Shown: in pieces, positions 52,844 to 59,749 of the stretch
Position numbering within the stretch: the first letter of the stretch is position 1
How the letters are laid out: each line of letters starts with the position of its first letter
Assembly (NCBI GenBank): GCA_947090525.1
Contig: CAMUON010000001.1
Location: forward strand, 1 to 64,000
Direction of reading: 5' to 3'
DNA: 64,000 nucleotides
Origin: an uncultured Atopobium sp.
GTDB taxonomy: Bacteria > Actinomycetota > Coriobacteriia > Coriobacteriales > Atopobiaceae
Position numbers and translations under genes: made by a program
Notes under the pieces: model-generated
Database searches by the model: none
Told to the model about the DNA's origin: nothing
The model's input: only the letters and a program-made list of their open reading frames with translations

Positions 52844-52900
52844 TAAACTATCGTGTCGTCTTATCACGAGCGTATCCAAGACGACAGTACAGGAGGATTC

Positions 52901-53050
52901 ATGCGTACATTGGTTACTCTTGCGTGCGCCGAGTGCAAGCGCCGCAACTACACCACGGACAAAAACAAATCCAACACTCCAGATCGCATGGAGCTTAAGA
53001 AGTATTGCCCCTGGTGCCACAAGCACACACAGCACAAAGAGACCCGCTAA
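52901..53050 (+). CDS. rpmG: 50S ribosomal protein L33 (bL33)
   Basis: 49 residues from the ATG at 52901 (ACAGGAGG site). Zinc-type bL33 with four cysteines in two pairs (LACAECKRRN and YCPWCHKHT). Its place ahead of secE-nusG is the conserved one. Confidence 0.97.
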   Translation: MRTLVTLACAECKRRNYTTDKNKSNTPDRMELKKYCPWCHKHTQHKETR

Positions 53051-53064
53051 GCAGGTCTTCTCAT

Positions 53065-53140
53065 AGGCCAGTAGCTCCAATGGTAGAGCGGCGGTCTCCA
53101 AAACCGTTCGTTGTGGGTTCGAGTCCTACCTGGCCTGCCA
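53065..53140 (+). tRNA. tRNA-Trp (anticodon CCA)
   Basis: A 76-base cloverleaf. The acceptor AGGCCAG pairs with CTGGCCT, the loop CTCCAAA gives CCA, and the 3' CCA is encoded. It lies between rpmG and secE, as in many bacteria. Confidence 0.97.
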
Positions 53141-53149
53141 GAATTTCCT

Positions 53150-53184
53150 CCGGCTTTCTCCCCTTGGGAGGGGGCCGGTTTCTA
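53150..53184 (+). terminator. Terminator or attenuator between tRNA-Trp and secE
   Basis: CCGGC (53150-53154) pairs with GCCGG (53174-53178), and the inner CTCCC/GGGAG extends the stem; TTTCT follows. Read-through to secE seems required, so partial termination is likely. Confidence 0.6.
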
Positions 53185-53216
53185 TGATTTTGCCTTACTC
53201 AAAAGGAGTTTGACTG

Positions 53217-53585
53217 ATGCCAAAAAAAGAGCGTCAAAGACGTAAGTCTCGCCAAGAACGTGCGCCCAAGGCACAAGAGGAGAGCTCTCGCACAAGTAGC
53301 GAGAAGGCTTCTCGCGGCTCAAAAGCAAACATCACTCAAGCTGCGCCCAAACATCACGGCAAAGCCGCACAAAAGGGCACGAGTACAGGCACGCTTGGCC
53401 GTATTCGCAACTATCTCTCGGGCGTAAAGACCGAGATGCACCGCGTTGTATGGCCGAGCAAAGCAGAACTCAAAGACTACTCCGTAGCAACGATCTTTGC
53501 GCTCATTGCCTGCGGATTTGCGATTTGGCTTGTTGATACCGGTTTTGTGGCGCTTCTCGTGCGTTTCACAGGTTTGAGAGGTTAG
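53217..53585 (+). CDS. secE: Preprotein translocase subunit SecE
   Basis: 122 residues (AAAAGGAG site). A long Lys/Arg/Ser-rich hydrophilic N-terminus (1-65) precedes the SecE core GVKTEMHRVVWPSKAELKDY and one membrane span (VATIFALIACGFAIWLVDTG). Essential part of SecYEG. nusG begins three bases after the stop. Confidence 0.96.
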   Translation: MPKKERQRRKSRQERAPKAQEESSRTSSEKASRGSKANITQAAPKHHGKAAQKGTSTGTLGRIRNYLSGVKTEMHRVVWPSKAELKDYSVATIFALIACGFAIWLVDTGFVALLVRFTGLRG

Positions 53586-53587
53586 TC

Positions 53588-54133
53588 ATGGCTAAGCATT
53601 GGTATGTTGTTCACACGTATTCTGGCTATGAGAACAAGGTCAAATCCGATCTCGAGCATCGCATCGAAACCTATGGCCTTGAAGATCAGATCGTAGATAT
53701 CAAGATTCCGACAGAGGAAGTCGTGCAGATCAAAAGCGACGGTAAGCGCAAACATGTCGAGGCAAACGTATTCCCCGGCTACGTGCTCGTTCGCATGGAG
53801 GTCGACGACAATTCCTGGGCGGTTGTTCGCAACACCCCTGGTGTTACGGGCTTTGTGGGTATCGACGGCAAGCCGGCGCCCCTTCGTCGCTCTGAGTTCA
53901 ACAAAATGATGCGTAAGTCCAACGCATCCTCATCTACGCCCGCGCCCAAGAACATCACGTCTGATCTTGAGGTGGGTATGTCTGTGCGCGTGATCTTTGG
54001 ACCTCTTGAGAAGTTTGAAGGCAAGATTTCCGAAGTCATGATGGACGCAGGCAAGATTCGCGTAAACCTTACCATTTTCGGCAGGGAAACCCCTGTTGAA
54101 CTTACGATGGACCAGGTAGAGGTTATCGCGTAG
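53588..54133 (+). CDS. nusG: Transcription termination/antitermination protein NusG
   Basis: 181 residues: NGN domain (MAKHWYVVHTYSGYENKVK, VFPGYVLVRMEVDD, TGFVG) and C-terminal KOW domain (VRVIFGPLEKFEGKISEV). Links RNA polymerase to Rho or the ribosome. Second gene of the secE-nusG pair. Confidence 0.98.
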   Translation: MAKHWYVVHTYSGYENKVKSDLEHRIETYGLEDQIVDIKIPTEEVVQIKSDGKRKHVEANVFPGYVLVRMEVDDNSWAVVRNTPGVTGFVGIDGKPAPLRRSEFNKMMRKSNASSSTPAPKNITSDLEVGMSVRVIFGPLEKFEGKISEVMMDAGKIRVNLTIFGRETPVELTMDQVEVIA

Positions 54134-54164
54134 CGTCGTTTGGCGCACTACATTTGGCAACAGT

Positions 54165-54278
54165 GCAGATGCTGCTCACATCTGCGCGTTCACATTCGCT
54201 ATGTCTTGGCAATGGTGAGGATTGGCTTCTTCAGGATGTAGCAGCTGGTATAGAGCTTTGCTTTGGATTTTCCAAAGC
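54165..54278 (+). promoter_or_regulatory. Two hairpins in the rplK leader
   Basis: The 162-base gap between nusG and rplK holds GCAGATG/CATCTGC (54165-54171 and 54179-54185) and, just before the ribosome site, GCTTTGG/CCAAAGC (54260-54266 and 54272-54278). They could be the mRNA target for L1 autoregulation, which acts in the L11-L1 operon leader of other bacteria; no specific L1 mimicry motif was confirmed. Confidence 0.4.
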
Positions 54279-54295
54279 GCATACAGGAGGACCTT

Positions 54296-54721
54296 ATGGC
54301 CAAGAAAGTTGTTAAGTTTATCAAACTGCAGATTCCTGCAGGTAAAGCTACCCCTGCACCTCCAATTGGTTCCACGCTTGGTGCAGCACAAGTAAACATC
54401 ATGCAGTTCTGCCAGGCATTTAATGCCGCTACGCAGGACAAGGGTGGCGACATCATCCCAGTCGAGATTTCTGTCTACGAAGACCGTAGTTTCGACTTCG
54501 TTTGCAAGACCCCTCCCGCGGCTAAGCTCATCATCAAGGAGCTCGGCATCAAGGGTGGTTCAGGTGTTCCTCAGCGCGACAAGGTGGGTCAGCTCACGCA
54601 AGAGCAGCTTACTAAGATCGCCGAGATCAAGATGCCTGACCTCAATGCAAACGACATTGAAGCAGCTAAGAAGATCGTCGCAGGCACCGCTCGTTCCATG
54701 GGTGTTACGATCGCTGAGTAA
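54296..54721 (+). CDS. rplK: 50S ribosomal protein L11 (uL11)
   Basis: 141 residues from the ATG at 54296 (CAGGAGG site). Typical KLQIPAGKATPAPPIGSTLG, KTPPAAKLIIKELGI and C-terminal AKKIVAGTARSMGV. Part of the GTPase-associated centre with L10 and L12. Confidence 0.99.
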   Translation: MAKKVVKFIKLQIPAGKATPAPPIGSTLGAAQVNIMQFCQAFNAATQDKGGDIIPVEISVYEDRSFDFVCKTPPAAKLIIKELGIKGGSGVPQRDKVGQLTQEQLTKIAEIKMPDLNANDIEAAKKIVAGTARSMGVTIAE

Positions 54722-54823
54722 CTTGGCTGATTAATTTGGTTTTTTGCGCATATGCGCAGCTTTAAAAACGTGGGAGGGCCGAGGCCCGTTTGTACCACCT
54801 GGCTACCCCAAGGAGGTAGTATC

Positions 54824-55528
54824 ATGGCAAAACATGGTAAGAATTATCGCAACTCTTCTGCGAAGATCGAAGCCGGCAAGGCGTACGCTCCAAAAGAAGC
54901 TCTTGAGCTTGTAAAAGAGCTTGCTTCTGCGAAGTTCGACGAGACTATCGAAGTCTCCATTCGCCTGGGTGTTGATACGCGTAAGGCTGATCAAAACGTT
55001 CGTGGTTCCATCGCGCTTCCTCACGGTACCGGTAAGACCGTTCGCGTGGCAGTCTTTGCTGAGGGCGAGAAAGCTCGCGAGGCAGAAGCGGCAGGCGCTG
55101 ACATCGTTGGATCCGACGAGCTCATCGCTGATATCCAAAAAGGCGTTATCAACTTTGACGCAGTTATCGCAACCCCTAACCTCATGGGCAAAGTTGGTCG
55201 TTTGGGTCGCGTGCTCGGACCTCGTGGTCTTATGCCAAACCCCAAGCTTGGCACCGTTACCATGGATGTTGCAAAGATGGTAGGGGAGCTCAAAGCTGGT
55301 CGTGTTGAGTATCGTGCTGACCGTTACGGTATCTGCCACGTACCCGTGGGTAAAGTTTCCTTCGACAGCTCCGATTTGGCTGAGAACTATGGCGCGCTCT
55401 ATTCTGAGATTCTTCGCGTCAAACCTTCGAGCGCAAAGGGTCGCTACGTAAAGTCCGTCGTCTTCTCTTCGACCATGGGTCCTGGCGTCAAGGTTGATTC
55501 GAGCGTTACACGCAACTTCACCGACTAG
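54824..55528 (+). CDS. rplA: 50S ribosomal protein L1 (uL1)
   Basis: 234 residues from the ATG at 54824 (AAGGAGG site). Signatures KFDETIEVSIRLGVDTRKAD, ATPNLMGKVGRLGRVLGPRG and MPNPKLGTVT. Also an mRNA-binding autoregulator of the L11-L1 operon. A strong terminator follows, separating it from rplJ. Confidence 0.99.
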   Translation: MAKHGKNYRNSSAKIEAGKAYAPKEALELVKELASAKFDETIEVSIRLGVDTRKADQNVRGSIALPHGTGKTVRVAVFAEGEKAREAEAAGADIVGSDELIADIQKGVINFDAVIATPNLMGKVGRLGRVLGPRGLMPNPKLGTVTMDVAKMVGELKAGRVEYRADRYGICHVPVGKVSFDSSDLAENYGALYSEILRVKPSSAKGRYVKSVVFSSTMGPGVKVDSSVTRNFTD

Positions 55529-55612
55529 TTCGCATATGGTCCTAGGGGTGATCCCAAGCACTTCTGTGCTCTCGGGACTATCTAACGCGCGCGATCGATA
55601 TATGAATTTAAA

Positions 55613-55640
55613 AGCAGCTGCTCTTGCGGCTGCTTTTTTG
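55613..55640 (+). terminator. Terminator of the rplKA operon
   Basis: AGCAGC (55613-55618) pairs with GCTGCT (55629-55634), followed by TTTTTTG. A further imperfect stem (GGTCC..GGGAC) lies at about 55536-55580. Confidence 0.82.
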
Positions 55641-55769
55641 TATCTGTGATGGGGCTTCTTGTGCTGCGCGTGCGCCCGCGCTCATGCTGGCTGGGCTGCC
55701 TGCAGTTTATCGCCGTTCAAGGCATCCGCGCACTTGTCTGCTGAAAAGATTTCTAAGATGGGGACTACA

Positions 55770-56909
55770 CTATCTTCTTCGATGGACGCGCCTGTGCGGG
55801 GCAGAGCCTGCGTCTGGATTTCCCCACAAGCCGGCATGAGCGCTTCTGGCCTGCGTCTGCAGCGCGCGGAATTCATTCACATATTTCAAATCGGGCGGAA
55901 ACGTATAGACCTGCGCATATCCTTCTTGTACGAGCACGGCGTTAAAGCATTTGCTCGAGAGGTCGCTTGCAGAATTGGGGATATCGGTCCACACATAGCG
56001 CAGCAAACGGTGATAGCGGTCGTACTCAGATACATCCTTTTCGAGATACACTGTGGTGCCTGTGAGCTGGCTTTTCGTAAAATTCGACGCTTCCTTGCCA
56101 TAATATTGTACGGCCTTGCGGGGGTGAACCGTTTCGGGTGTGTCCACAAGGATAAGGCGCACTTTCTCAGCGCCGCGACCGCGATTCACCACGATCGTGT
56201 CTCCGTCCACAACGCGGACGACGCGGGCCTGTTCAAGCTGGTCTCTACGTGGTAGATTGCCGAGGTCTGCAGGCGCCGCGGGAGTTTCTGGTGCTGCTGT
56301 TGGCGCGGACTCGGGCGCTTGCGCTTGCGGTGTTTGCGGTGCGTTGGGGATCCACTTGCCGTTTTGGTCTACTTGATAGCCATCGGGCGTGGTCGTGTTT
56401 TTGAGCATGGCGCCACTTGCGCCCAGATAGTAATTGCCAATCCAGCAATTAGAAACCATGTAGCCAGAGCCGTCAAAGTAGTAATAGTTGCCATCAATCT
56501 TTTCCCAAGTACCCGCTGGATACGAGCCGTCTGCATGCTGGTACCACCAGCCATTGCCGTTTTGTATCCACCTATTCGTGGGGATCCACTTGCCGTTTTG
56601 GTCTACTCGATAGCCATCGGGCGTGGTCGTGTTTTTGAGCATGGCGCCACTTGCGCCCAGATAGTAATTGCCAATCCAGCAATTAGAAACCATGTAGCCA
56701 GAGCCGTCAAAGTAGTAATAGCTGCCATCAATCTTTTCCCAAGCACCCGCTGGATACGAGCCGTCTGTATGCTGGTACCACCAGCCACTCCCATTATGTA
56801 TCCACGTACTCTCTGCGCGCGCGTTGTGTCCTCGCAGTACGCTTCCAAAGCTTCCTACAAGCAGCAGAACAAGGATGCACGTGCGAAGCGGATGTCCGTG
56901 AGTTTTCAT
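55770..56909 (-). CDS. Secreted cell-wall-binding thermonuclease (SNase domain)
   Basis: 379 residues. Signal peptide (ILVLLLVGSFGSVLRG) followed by two near-identical 78-residue modules with GWWYQ, Y/F-rich and WIGNYYLGASGAM stretches, a wall-binding repeat type common in this group. Then a Pro/Ala linker (190-215) and a staphylococcal-nuclease domain (225-370). The catalytic set is present: D235 and D237 in VVDGDTIVV, R251 in VRLILVDTPE with D256, T257 and E259, and R301 in YDRYHRLLR. It should cut extracellular DNA/RNA at the cell surface. It lies antisense between rplA and rplJ with its own transcription. The last 12 residues (SAPHRRVHRRR) look non-homologous. Confidence 0.9.
   Translation of the reverse strand: MKTHGHPLRTCILVLLLVGSFGSVLRGHNARAESTWIHNGSGWWYQHTDGSYPAGAWEKIDGSYYYFDGSGYMVSNCWIGNYYLGASGAMLKNTTTPDGYRVDQNGKWIPTNRWIQNGNGWWYQHADGSYPAGTWEKIDGNYYYFDGSGYMVSNCWIGNYYLGASGAMLKNTTTPDGYQVDQNGKWIPNAPQTPQAQAPESAPTAAPETPAAPADLGNLPRRDQLEQARVVRVVDGDTIVVNRGRGAEKVRLILVDTPETVHPRKAVQYYGKEASNFTKSQLTGTTVYLEKDVSEYDRYHRLLRYVWTDIPNSASDLSSKCFNAVLVQEGYAQVYTFPPDLKYVNEFRALQTQARSAHAGLWGNPDAGSAPHRRVHRRR
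56347..56805 (-). repeat. Two-copy 234-base internal repeat (wall-binding modules, thermonuclease gene)
   Basis: Copies begin at the same GGGATCCACTTGCC word at 56347 and 56581, a period of 234 bases or 78 codons, with only scattered differences. Confidence 0.92.
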
Positions 56910-57168
56910 AACTATCTTCTCTCTATTACAGTCTCTTCGGTCGCTGTGCCTATGCTCAGAAGTGCGAGCATCTTATACTGCAGAGGCCTTCAGTATTGTT
57001 GAAAACGTTATCCCAACTATGCTAAAAGAAAGCGCGAACAACTTGTGCTGCCCGCGCTCTGTGCTCACATTAACAAGGCTGTGCGCCAGAGCCCTTATCT
57101 CCGCCTGCGCTCACGCCCGTTTATTCCGCTTGCCAACTTATCGCCTGATAGCAGCCCTTGCGCGCGGA

Positions 57169-57969
57169 CTAGTGCATTGCTGCGCGATATCCAGCAGCTT
57201 CGGCATCGGCTGTAGAATCAAAGAATTCCGCGTTTGCCATCGACACTCGTTTGTAGGATCTCGATCCTGGCCAGTGATAGATGCGGCTCTTTACGTTGCC
57301 GATAATCTTGCCGTCAGCGTGGAGGTATGCAGGATCCGATGGGTTAAAGGCGCCCGCGCCTGAGCTTGATCCCCAGGTAGCGCCTCCGCCGTAATTCATT
57401 TCTGCGGGGATCCACTTGCCGTTTTCGTCTACTTGGTAGCCATCGGGCGTAGTCGTGTTTTTGAGCATAGCGCCATTGCCGCCCAGATAGTAATTGCCAA
57501 TCCAGCAATTGGAAACCATGTAGCCAGAGCCATTAAAGTAATAGTATTGGCCATCAATTTGTTGCCAAGCGCTTACTGGATATGAGCCGTCGGCATTTTG
57601 GTACCACCATCCGGCGCCATTTTTCTTCCAGCCGCTGGTTGGGATCCATTTACCGTTTTCGTCTACTTGGTAGCCATCGGGCGTAGTCGTGTTTTTGAGC
57701 ATAGCGCCATTGCCGCCCAGATAGTAATTGCCAATCCAGCAATTGGAAACCATGTAGCCAGAGCCATTAAAGTAATAGTATTGGCCATCAATTTGTTGCC
57801 AAGCGCTTACTGGATATGAGCCGTCGGCATTTTGGTACCACCATCCGTTGCCATTGTGTACCCACATGCTCTGAGCTTGGGCGTTGGTCATCGGTTGCAG
57901 GCAGCCAAAGGTAGCTACGACCAGCATAGCAACGATAAATTTATGCAGTGATAGTTTTCGAGCATACAT
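57169..57969 (-). CDS. Secreted cell-wall-binding protein with Ada-like/'sunset' C-terminal domain
   Basis: 266 residues. Signal peptide (FIVAMLVVATFGCLQP, cleavage near NAQAQ) and the same two 78-residue wall-binding modules as the neighbouring thermonuclease. Residues 222-266 (IIGNVKSRIYHWPGSRSYKR, then ANAEFFDSTADAEAAGYR) match the small Ada-like domain often found at the end of secreted thermonucleases. The usual cysteine after the Pro-Gly is Ser here. It has no catalytic domain of its own. Probably exported to the wall; function unknown, perhaps nucleic-acid related by association. Confidence 0.82.
   Translation of the reverse strand: MYARKLSLHKFIVAMLVVATFGCLQPMTNAQAQSMWVHNGNGWWYQNADGSYPVSAWQQIDGQYYYFNGSGYMVSNCWIGNYYLGGNGAMLKNTTTPDGYQVDENGKWIPTSGWKKNGAGWWYQNADGSYPVSAWQQIDGQYYYFNGSGYMVSNCWIGNYYLGGNGAMLKNTTTPDGYQVDENGKWIPAEMNYGGGATWGSSSGAGAFNPSDPAYLHADGKIIGNVKSRIYHWPGSRSYKRVSMANAEFFDSTADAEAAGYRAAMH
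57407..57845 (-). repeat. Two-copy 234-base internal repeat (wall-binding modules, second gene)
   Basis: Copies begin at GGGATCCA words at 57407 and 57641, again exactly 234 bases apart and almost identical. Both are also closely related to the modules at 56347-56805. Confidence 0.92.
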
Positions 57970-58159
57970 AGCAGCTCATCTCCCTTGATCACGGTTTGCC
58001 TATGACTGTATTATACGCATAACTTGCACAAAACTAGCACAAATTTAGCGTATCGAATCTGTGCGCGCTCGTCCTCGCGCACGCTCGCCTTTGCGCCCGC
58101 GCCGATTATGCGCATCATATGAAGAGTGCCCGCGTAGACACTCATTTCTCAAGCTTTCC

Positions 58160-58187
58160 TTGCACATCGCAAAAAATCAGCTAAAAT
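58160..58187 (+). promoter_or_regulatory. Promoter of rplJL
   Basis: TTGCAC (58160-58165), 16-base spacer, TAAAAT (58182-58187). It gives the rplJ-rplL genes a transcription start of their own downstream of the inserted reverse-strand genes. Confidence 0.65.
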
Positions 58188-58260
58188 AAAGAAATTGCAG
58201 ATAGGTGATTTGTGCCTTATCTGCCTTAGTGCACATAGCACGTTCGCTGCCAAAGACAGC

Positions 58261-58436
58261 CGGTGTCCTCTATGGACTTAAAGGGAGTTGCACAAACGTT
58301 GCAGCCCGCCTGCCGAGGTGGTCTGATAGATTGTCTTCTTGAGGGCCTCGCTTTGGCATTCGTCAAAGGGGGGTCTTATTTTATGAAGGCTCGCTCGCGC
58401 AAGCGCTCGTGCCCGAGTAAGTTACAAGGAGGTGTA
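58261..58436 (+). promoter_or_regulatory. rplJ leader, candidate L10-binding autoregulatory RNA
   Basis: A long structured leader with CCGCCTGCCGAGGTGG, an arm pair CGAGG/CCTCG (58314-58318 and 58346-58350), an AAAGGGGGGTC tract and a CTCG/CGAG hairpin before the rplJ ribosome site. Many bacteria have an L10(L12)4 binding leader here; the resemblance is positional and by general shape, not a verified covariance match. Confidence 0.45.
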
Positions 58437-58438
58437 TC

Positions 58439-58957
58439 ATGCCAAACAAACTCAACGTTTCTATGCTCGAAAAAGCACAGGAGTCCCTTGCCAATTCCAA
58501 GGGCTTGTTCGTCATCGACTATCGCGGTCTTACGGTTAAAGAAACGCAAGGTCTTCGTCGCGCTCTCTCCGAAGCGGGCGCACACATGAAGGTCTACAAG
58601 AACAACATCGTAAAAATCGCTCTTGAGAAGGCGAATCTCCCCGAGATTCAGAATCTCGAAGGAACTTGTGCCTATGTATTCTACGAGAACGATCCTGTAG
58701 ATGCAGCAAAGGTTATCAAAAAGCAAAGCGAAGCACTCAAAAAGATTGAGTGGATCGGTGCTCTTGCCGACGGTGCAGCACTCGACGCAGAAGGTGCAAA
58801 AGCCTACGCAGAACTCGCAAGCCGCGAAGAGCTCGTTGCCAAACTTACCTTTGTTCTTGCAAGCCCCTTGTCGGGTATTGCTTCTGTTTGCGCAGGTCCT
58901 GCACGCGGTCTCGCTACCGCTCTCGACGCTGTTGCCAAGCAAAAAGATGCTGCCTAA
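58439..58957 (+). CDS. rplJ: 50S ribosomal protein L10 (uL10)
   Basis: 172 residues (AAGGAGG site). N-terminal globular domain with GLFVIDYRGLTVKETQGLRR and VYKNNIVKIAL, and a C-terminal Ala-rich helix that holds L12 dimers. Followed by rplL after 91 bases. Confidence 0.98.
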   Translation: MPNKLNVSMLEKAQESLANSKGLFVIDYRGLTVKETQGLRRALSEAGAHMKVYKNNIVKIALEKANLPEIQNLEGTCAYVFYENDPVDAAKVIKKQSEALKKIEWIGALADGAALDAEGAKAYAELASREELVAKLTFVLASPLSGIASVCAGPARGLATALDAVAKQKDAA

Positions 58958-59048
58958 TTCTTGTCAACATCTATCGCATGTGCTTGCATATGCGCACCTA
59001 TTCACATAAAAACAGGGCACCATGCCCCGTCCGCCTAAGGAGAATATC

Positions 59049-59429
59049 ATGGCTGTAACAAAAGACGAAATCATTGAGGCTATTAAATCCATGCCTGCTC
59101 TCGAGCTTTCTGAGCTCGTTCACGAACTCGAAGACGTATTCGGCGTATCTGCTGCTGCTCCTGTAGCTGTTGCTGCTGCTGCTCCTGCAGCTGCTGGCGC
59201 TGCTGCTGAGGAAGAGAAGACCAACTTCGACGTTGAGCTCACTTCCGTAGGTTCCAACAAGATTGCCGTTATTAAGGTTGTTCGTTCCCTTACTTCCCTT
59301 GGTCTTAAAGAGGCTAAGGATGCTGTTGAGGCTGCTCCTAAGGTACTCCTCGAGGGTGCAAAGAAGGAAGACGCCGAGGCTGCTAAGAAGCAACTCGAAG
59401 AGGCTGGCGCTAGCGTAACCCTCAAATAG
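59049..59429 (+). CDS. rplL: 50S ribosomal protein L7/L12 (bL12)
   Basis: 126 residues from the ATG at 59049 (AAGGAG site). N-terminal dimerisation helices, Ala-rich hinge (VAAAAPAAAGAAAEEEK), and C-terminal domain with KIAVIKVVRSLTSLGLKEAK and the K-x-E-A motifs that recruit translational GTPases. Codon use is strongly biased, as expected for a multi-copy stalk protein. Confidence 0.99.
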   Translation: MAVTKDEIIEAIKSMPALELSELVHELEDVFGVSAAAPVAVAAAAPAAAGAAAEEEKTNFDVELTSVGSNKIAVIKVVRSLTSLGLKEAKDAVEAAPKVLLEGAKKEDAEAAKKQLEEAGASVTLK

Positions 59430-59482
59430 TAGCTTCTCTTTTGAGCCGGCGCTCGCGTCGGTTGGGTCTACATACAAAAAGA

Positions 59483-59513
59483 AGAGCTAGATCGTATGGT
59501 CTAGCTCTTTTTG
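59483..59513 (+). terminator. Terminator after rplL
   Basis: A perfect 9-base stem AGAGCTAGA (59483-59491)/TCTAGCTCT (59500-59508), followed by TTTTG. The preceding A-run also makes it usable from the other strand. Confidence 0.88.
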
Positions 59514-59667
59514 TCATATCCTCTTATTTGTGAAAATATTGTGATCGATCGTGTGACGCATCACATTCTCGACACAAATGGCTGCCGTTAGCCTCCGTAA
59601 ACCGCCAGTTCAATCCCTATAAGAGAAAAAATTTAGTCCTAAGCGTAAAATATGTCAAGGTCTTACA

Positions 59668-59696
59668 TTGACGTCTGTCATTTCCTTAGTTAAATT
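59668..59696 (+). promoter_or_regulatory. Candidate promoter of rpoBC
   Basis: TTGACG (59668-59673), 17-base spacer, TAAATT (59691-59696), 54 bases before the rpoB GTG. Confidence 0.55.
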
Positions 59697-59749
59697 GTTA
59701 CGTTGCGACAATTGCCGCCTTCCACCCTTTTTGAAGGAGGAAAAGCCTG

